Shown here: piece after piece, positions 6,409 to 9,821 of the stretch
How positions within the stretch are numbered: position 1 is the stretch's first letter
How the letters are laid out: the number at the start of each line of letters is the position of its first letter
Assembly: GCA_964598995.1 (NCBI GenBank)
Contig: CAZRDR010000035.1
Span: 1-9,821 of the forward strand
DNA length: 9,821 nucleotides
Direction: 5' to 3'
Source: JACROF01 sp964598995
GTDB taxonomy: Bacteria; Patescibacteriota; Microgenomatia; Levybacterales; UBA12049
The notes under the pieces: model-generated
The model's input: only the letters and a program-made list of their open reading frames with translations
What the model was told of the DNA's origin: nothing
Databases searched by the model: none
Translations under genes and position numbers: made by a program

Positions 6409-7223
6409 GTATGACTCACCTCCTTAGCCGCATCATGCTCTTCAGCGTGATGCGATGTCATAAGTACACTCATAAATACCATAGTCAACATAGAAAAAAC
6501 AAGGGCTTGTACCAGTCCAACGATGATCTCGAGGAACATGAATGGTACTGGGAATCCAAAAGCAAAAAGCTTGGAAATAGTTCCAAGGACAACTTCCCCC
6601 GCGAATATATTACCAAAAAGTCGGAAAGAAAGCGAGATGATTTTTGTGAATTCTGAAACAATTTCCAAAATTCCTACAAAAAGGAGGATAGGATTGAGAG
6701 AAAAGAAGCGACCTAGGTAGTCTTTCAGACCTAACGTTTTAATACTTAACATGTGCGTTGCAACGAGTGAGATGATCGCAAGTGCCAGAGTGGCGTTAAG
6801 GTCACTCGTTAAATTACGATTTAACGAAATAAGTTCTGGCTTTTCTGCGTGCTCAGCATCAACAGCTTTCGCCTCACTTGTATGTTCTGTAGCTACCTCG
6901 ACTGGATGAATAAATCCGATTGACTCTCCGCCAGGAAGAAGACCACTCCAGTTAGCAACAAGAATAAAAAGGAAGAATGTAATAAAGTATGGAAAGATTT
7001 TTTTCGTATTTTCAACACCTGCGATTTGCTCAGTAAGTCCATAAAATCCACTGACGACCATCTCAACGATGTTTTGTAATGTTCCAGGGATTTTTTTAAC
7101 GTTATTTTTAAGAGCGAGCACACCACCGAGAATGACAGAGTCGACGAGAAGAGTGTTTACTATAGTATTGGTAATTGGTAGAGGACCAAGCTGAATTAAA
7201 ACATCTGGGGCAAGTGCTGCCAT
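6405..7223 (-). CDS. atpB: F1Fo ATP synthase a subunit
   Basis: Subunit a holds the two ion half-channels beside the c ring. The 272-aa integral membrane protein has hydrophobic segments at about 21-39, 78-96, 143-160, 178-197 and 208-255. The essential arginine is Arg201 in SFRLFGN (199-205); Glu210 and Gln239 match the E. coli Glu219 and Gln252 positions, and Glu232 stands where E. coli has His245. The sequence NWSGLLPGG (91-99) before the third helix group is typical. Between it and SDLNATLALA (140-149) lies a longer, acidic, hydrophilic loop (~105-138) than in many homologues. The C-terminal tail is His/Glu-rich. This is the first gene of the operon. No usable SD precedes the ATG, and the promoter-like element upstream would start transcription within a few bases of it. 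The gene overlaps atpE by 4 nt. Confidence 0.97.
   Translation of the reverse strand: MAALAPDVLIQLGPLPITNTIVNTLLVDSVILGGVLALKNNVKKIPGTLQNIVEMVVSGFYGLTEQIAGVENTKKIFPYFITFFLFILVANWSGLLPGGESIGFIHPVEVATEHTSEAKAVDAEHAEKPELISLNRNLTSDLNATLALAIISLVATHMLSIKTLGLKDYLGRFFSLNPILLFVGILEIVSEFTKIISLSFRLFGNIFAGEVVLGTISKLFAFGFPVPFMFLEIIVGLVQALVFSMLTMVFMSVLMTSHHAEEHDAAKEVSHT
6416..6426 (-). promoter_or_regulatory. Full-length Shine-Dalgarno sequence of atpE
   Basis: TAAGGAGGTGA on the minus strand is an 11-base match to the complement of the typical bacterial 16S 3' end. Its AGGAGG core (6424-6419) lies 10 nt before the atpE ATG, within the last codons of atpB. It is by far the strongest SD in the window and fits the need for many more c subunits than other Fo parts. 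Confidence 0.8.
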
Positions 7224-7231
7224 ATGAGCGT

Positions 7232-7261
7232 ATTTTACCTTTGATTGGAGCTTGGAGTCAA
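7232..7261 (-). promoter_or_regulatory. Candidate promoter of the atp operon
   Basis: On the minus strand TTGACT (7261-7256) and TAAAAT (7237-7232) form sigma70-like -35 and -10 boxes with an 18-nt spacer, in the 97-nt gap before atpB. Initiation ~7 nt after the -10 box would fall near A7225, two bases before the atpB ATG, giving an almost leaderless mRNA. A second TTGACA (7278-7273) upstream has no good -10 partner at 16-18 nt. No intrinsic terminator for the preceding MFS gene is visible in the gap, so readthrough from it may also feed the operon. Confidence 0.55.
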
Positions 7262-7264
7262 GCT
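7249..7264. repeat. 16-nt perfect inverted repeat over the -35 box
   Basis: AGCTTG-ACTC-CAAGCT on the minus strand has 6-bp perfect arms and a 4-nt centre. It covers the candidate -35 box (7261-7256). The position suggests an operator-like site, though it could also be a small RNA hairpin in readthrough transcripts. It is not followed by a T-run on the minus strand, so it does not resemble a terminator for the upstream gene. Confidence 0.4.
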
Positions 7265-7320
7265 ATTTTATTTGTCAATGATTTTTGTTATACTGAAAGA
7301 TAGAACTTCTTACGTCCACT

Positions 7321-7935
7321 TCACAGCCAGTTCTTTTTATAGATAAAAAGTATAAACGGTATCGCTCCAAAAAGATTAATTACAGCCGCAACAAAAAAGA
7401 GAACAGTAAAGCCATATTGGGTTGCGAAAAATCCACCCAATGCTGATGCTAAGGCCATGCATCCGAACGAGACAGCATCTGCCAGACTCCATTCAGTTGC
7501 GGCTTTATCACGATCAATATGAATCGAGAAAAGTGCGTTTTTAGCAGGTGAGGAGAGTCCTAAGCCAAATCCCGCGATGATGTAAGCAAAGATAAGTGAC
7601 GTTACATTGTGTGAAAGGCTAAAGAGGAAATACGCGACAGAAAGTGCAATTATACCAACGACTGCCATGGTAAATTTTTTGCGATCACTGGTGTTGATGA
7701 GCATTCTTCCACAGATCAGTTCGAACACGACTCTACTAATAAGATAGATGCTGTAAGCCGAGGCAGCTGCCTGGACGTTGCCGTCTTTTATCTGATTGAC
7801 GACAAATACTGCGAGAATAGGGATGACGAAATTCCAGGCTGCCCAGACGAGACTTTCTGAAATGATATACGCTCTGATAATGCGATTAAGATGAAAGTGA
7901 GAGGGAAGTCTGCCTAAAAAATATTCATGAGCCAT
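7321..7935 (-). CDS. Half-length MFS-type membrane protein (six TM segments)
   Basis: The 204-aa protein has six hydrophobic segments at about 24-46, 57-80, 88-107, 112-131, 150-171 and 176-199, after a short basic N-terminus. The pattern fits the N-terminal half of a Major Facilitator Superfamily transporter: a degenerate motif A between TM2 and TM3 (GRMLINTSDRKKF, 76-88), the TM4 pattern GFGLGLSSPAKNAL (122-135), and the GG...YGF ending of TM5. A normal MFS protein has 12 TM segments and about 400 residues; here the frame ends right after TM6 (YKKNWL, TGA), and only 97 nt separate it from atpB, so no second half is present. It might work as a homodimer, pair with another half elsewhere, or be a decayed remnant. 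The substrate cannot be told. It starts 40 nt after dnaE with no SD; an ATG eight bases upstream is out of frame. Confidence 0.8.
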   Translation of the reverse strand: MAHEYFLGRLPSHFHLNRIIRAYIISESLVWAAWNFVIPILAVFVVNQIKDGNVQAAASAYSIYLISRVVFELICGRMLINTSDRKKFTMAVVGIIALSVAYFLFSLSHNVTSLIFAYIIAGFGLGLSSPAKNALFSIHIDRDKAATEWSLADAVSFGCMALASALGGFFATQYGFTVLFFVAAVINLFGAIPFILFIYKKNWL

Positions 7936-7975
7936 ATACTCATTGTGCTACTGAAAATTTGAAAAGTAAACAGGA

Positions 7976-9821
7976 TTAAGCTGTGAGGTTCTTGGCTGAG
8001 TAGATTTTATTAGCAATGACGACTGGCTGCTCGTCCTTACTATCAAGTTTGCCCTCGATCACCACGACGTTGTCGTTAACGAGTAATTCACGCGCTTCTT
8101 CAAAGACCCGTGGGAAGACGACACACTCGACAGTTAGTCCTTTCTCGTCACCAATTGAGAGAAAAGCCATTTCAGCATTTGTCTTTTTGGTCATGATCTT
8201 GCGATACCCTTCGATAATACCGCCAATCTTTACGAATGTCCCTTGTCGCTCACCCTCAAGAAGCTCAATTTCATGACTAATGAGGTGTTTGATAAAAGAC
8301 AGCGTCTCCATATGCGGATGAGACGTGAGATAAAAGCCTAGGAATTCCTTTTCAAAGTTAAGTTTTTCCTCGAGGCTAAAATCATCGACGTCGAACATCG
8401 TTGTCTCGATCACTTCATTTTGTTCGTCTGGCTCATCACCAAAGAGCATTCTTTGGCCTTCTGATTCATTTTTCTTAAGCTTGGTGACTTTTGCCATCAC
8501 GTCAGGCATAGTAATAAGAAGTGAGGCTCGATTGCCGTAGGCGTCAAATGCGCCTGATTTGATCAGACTCTCAAGTGTCTTTTTATTTACTTTACTTAGG
8601 TCAACCCGCATACAGAAATCCTGCAGACTTACAAATGGACGCTTACTCCGAGCTTCAAGAATACTCTCAATAGCGGCACCGCCGACATTTTTAATTGCAG
8701 AAAGGCCAAAGCGGATATTGGTTTTATCTTCAATACTAAATTCCGCCTCGGAGTGATTGATATCTGGCTGAAGGATCGGCACATCAAGACGTCGGCATTC
8801 AGACACAGCTTGCGAGATCTTCTCATTTTTCTGCGGACCGGAGGTGCCTCTCGACTCAGCCGTCAGCACTGCCGTCATGAATTCAACAGGGTAATGAGCT
8901 TTAAGATAAGCAGTCCTAAATGCGATCATTGCGTAACAAGCAGCATGGGCTTTATTAAAGCCATAGCCTGCGAAAGGCGCGATGAGTTCGTAGATCTCTT
9001 TCGCTTTTTTCTCGGTGAGGCCATTTTTGATACAGCCACTCAGGAATAACTCTTCCTGCTTTTTCATCTCAGCTGGAATTTTTTTACCCATGGCTTTACG
9101 GAACTTATCTGCATCTAACCAGGTGTAACCTGCAAGGAGAATAGCTGTCAGGAGTACGTCGTCTTGGAAAGTAAGTACGCCATAGGACTCTTTTAAAATA
9201 CTTTCTAATTTCGGGTGAGGGTAGGTGATCATTGAAGGGTTACGCTTACGTGCGATGAATTCAGGGATATTCTGCATCGGACCCGGACGGTAGAGTGCCA
9301 CCATCGCTTGCAGGTCGAAAATACTTGTTGGTTTAAGCTCTTTAATATATCGTCGCATGCCAGCAGACTCGAGCTGGAAGATCCCTGTAGTCTCACCCTG
9401 TCCGAGGAGTTCGTAGGTCATTTTATCGTTAAGATCTGCTTTATTGAGGTTAACCTCTATACCTTGGTTGATCTTTATGAACTTGAGCGTCTCTTCGATG
9501 ATGGTTAAGTTCCTCAGTCCCAAGAAGTCCATTTTTAAGAGTCCAACACCGTCTTCACCCACGGTATACATGTCGTATTGTGTAACAACTTTTTCGCCAT
9601 TGGTCTCTCGCTGGACGGGAGTGTACTCAGTGATGTCTTTATCTGCAATCACGACGCCGGCCGCGTGAACTGATGCATGTCGTGCCACTCCTTCAAGCTT
9701 TTTAGAGATCTCGATGAGCCTGTGGGTCTCAGGTTCACTGTCATATGCTCTTTTAAGTTCAGGGCTTTGCTGGAGTGCGTTATCTAGTGTCATGGCATGG
9801 CCCTGCCAGCCTGGCGGGATC
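7976..9821 (-). CDS. dnaE: DNA polymerase III alpha subunit, C-terminal half (5' end cut by window edge)
   Basis: This is the replicative polymerase of the C family. The frame is open to base 9821 (IPPGWQGHAM before Met at 9793), so that methionine is internal; 614 of an expected ~1050-1150 residues are visible. Counting from Met 9793: HASVHAAGVVIA (39-50), the third catalytic aspartate Asp89 in LLKMDFLGLRNLT, GIFQLESAGM (137-146), ALYRPGPM (166-173), YGVLTFQDDVLL (204-215), KAMGKKIP (233-240), GYGFNKAHAACYA (276-288), a helix-hairpin-helix region with GLSAIKNVGGAAI (363-375), a likely clamp-binding motif QRMLF (447-451), and an OB fold (~518-597). The protein ends about eight residues after the OB fold, without the tau-binding C-terminal domain of E. 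coli DnaE. The PHP domain and first two catalytic aspartates lie outside the window. Confidence 0.98.
   Translation of the reverse strand, partial: IPPGWQGHAMTLDNALQQSPELKRAYDSEPETHRLIEISKKLEGVARHASVHAAGVVIADKDITEYTPVQRETNGEKVVTQYDMYTVGEDGVGLLKMDFLGLRNLTIIEETLKFIKINQGIEVNLNKADLNDKMTYELLGQGETTGIFQLESAGMRRYIKELKPTSIFDLQAMVALYRPGPMQNIPEFIARKRNPSMITYPHPKLESILKESYGVLTFQDDVLLTAILLAGYTWLDADKFRKAMGKKIPAEMKKQEELFLSGCIKNGLTEKKAKEIYELIAPFAGYGFNKAHAACYAMIAFRTAYLKAHYPVEFMTAVLTAESRGTSGPQKNEKISQAVSECRRLDVPILQPDINHSEAEFSIEDKTNIRFGLSAIKNVGGAAIESILEARSKRPFVSLQDFCMRVDLSKVNKKTLESLIKSGAFDAYGNRASLLITMPDVMAKVTKLKKNESEGQRMLFGDEPDEQNEVIETTMFDVDDFSLEEKLNFEKEFLGFYLTSHPHMETLSFIKHLISHEIELLEGERQGTFVKIGGIIEGYRKIMTKKTNAEMAFLSIGDEKGLTVECVVFPRVFEEARELLVNDNVVVIEGKLDSKDEQPVVIANKIYSAKNLTA

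Noticed and set aside
7249..7278. Possible intrinsic terminator (hairpin followed by T-rich ATTTTATTT on the plus strand)
   Set aside because: No plus-strand gene reads into it, and on the minus strand the hairpin has no T-run. It fits better as part of the promoter region.
7273..7278. TTGACA as the -35 box of the atp promoter
   Set aside because: The hexamer is perfect, but no acceptable -10 box occurs 16-18 nt downstream. TTGACT further down pairs with TAAAAT.
6405..7323. TGA read as glycine (Gracilibacteria or Absconditabacteria code)
   Set aside because: TGA ends both atpB (overlapping the atpE start) and the MFS gene at sensible positions, and no conserved protein here contains an in-frame TGA.
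9791..9793. ATG 9793 as the start of dnaE
   Set aside because: The frame continues upstream with IPPGWQGHA, matching the IPP segment of the polymerase core. The PHP domain and first two catalytic aspartates are missing, so this Met is internal.

Overview
The window carries ten genes, all on the minus strand, packed with almost no intergenic DNA. Read in the direction of transcription (high to low coordinates) they are: the C-terminal half of the replicative DNA polymerase dnaE (cut by the right edge), a half-length MFS-type membrane protein, a complete F1Fo ATP synthase operon in the order atpB-atpE-atpF-atpH-atpA-atpG-atpD-atpC, and a dihydroorotate dehydrogenase family gene (cut by the left edge). 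No gene on the plus strand, RNA gene, mobile element or CRISPR array is visible, and no stretch of 300 bases lacks a gene; the longest gap is 97 nt.

The organism looks like a reduced-genome bacterium, most plausibly a member of the Patescibacteria/CPR. This is an inference from several traits: very tight gene packing, a shortened delta subunit (118 aa), a 68-aa c subunit, a 6-TM half-MFS protein, a DnaE that ends directly after its OB fold, and several genes without a Shine-Dalgarno sequence (SD). TGA is used as a real stop at the ends of atpB and the MFS gene, and none of the conserved proteins contains an internal TGA. The standard bacterial code therefore applies, not the Gracilibacteria-type recoding.

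Region by region: 7976-9821 encodes DnaE from just before its third catalytic aspartate through the fingers, helix-hairpin-helix region, clamp-binding motif and OB fold. After a 40-nt gap, 7321-7935 encodes a 204-aa protein matching only the N-terminal six-helix half of an MFS transporter. The 97-nt gap 7224-7320 holds a promoter-like element and a 16-nt palindrome at the head of the atp operon. The eight ATP synthase genes fill 1048-7223, with overlaps or short gaps at every junction. Its c subunit has a full-length SD and the conserved carboxylate but none of the usual Na+ ligands, so proton coupling is expected. From 1044 leftwards, only 3 nt after atpC, lies the dihydroorotate dehydrogenase family gene, open to the window edge.

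The atp genes together encode one machine: Fo (a, c, b), the stator (b, delta), and F1 (alpha, beta, gamma, epsilon). In an organism without an evident respiratory chain it could run as an ATP-driven proton pump or as a synthase; the sequence does not decide which. The most unusual points are the half-MFS protein, the shortened delta subunit, the promoter that would give an almost leaderless atpB transcript, the stem spanning the atpD-atpC junction, and a divergent cysteine-type DHODH coupled to the end of the operon.
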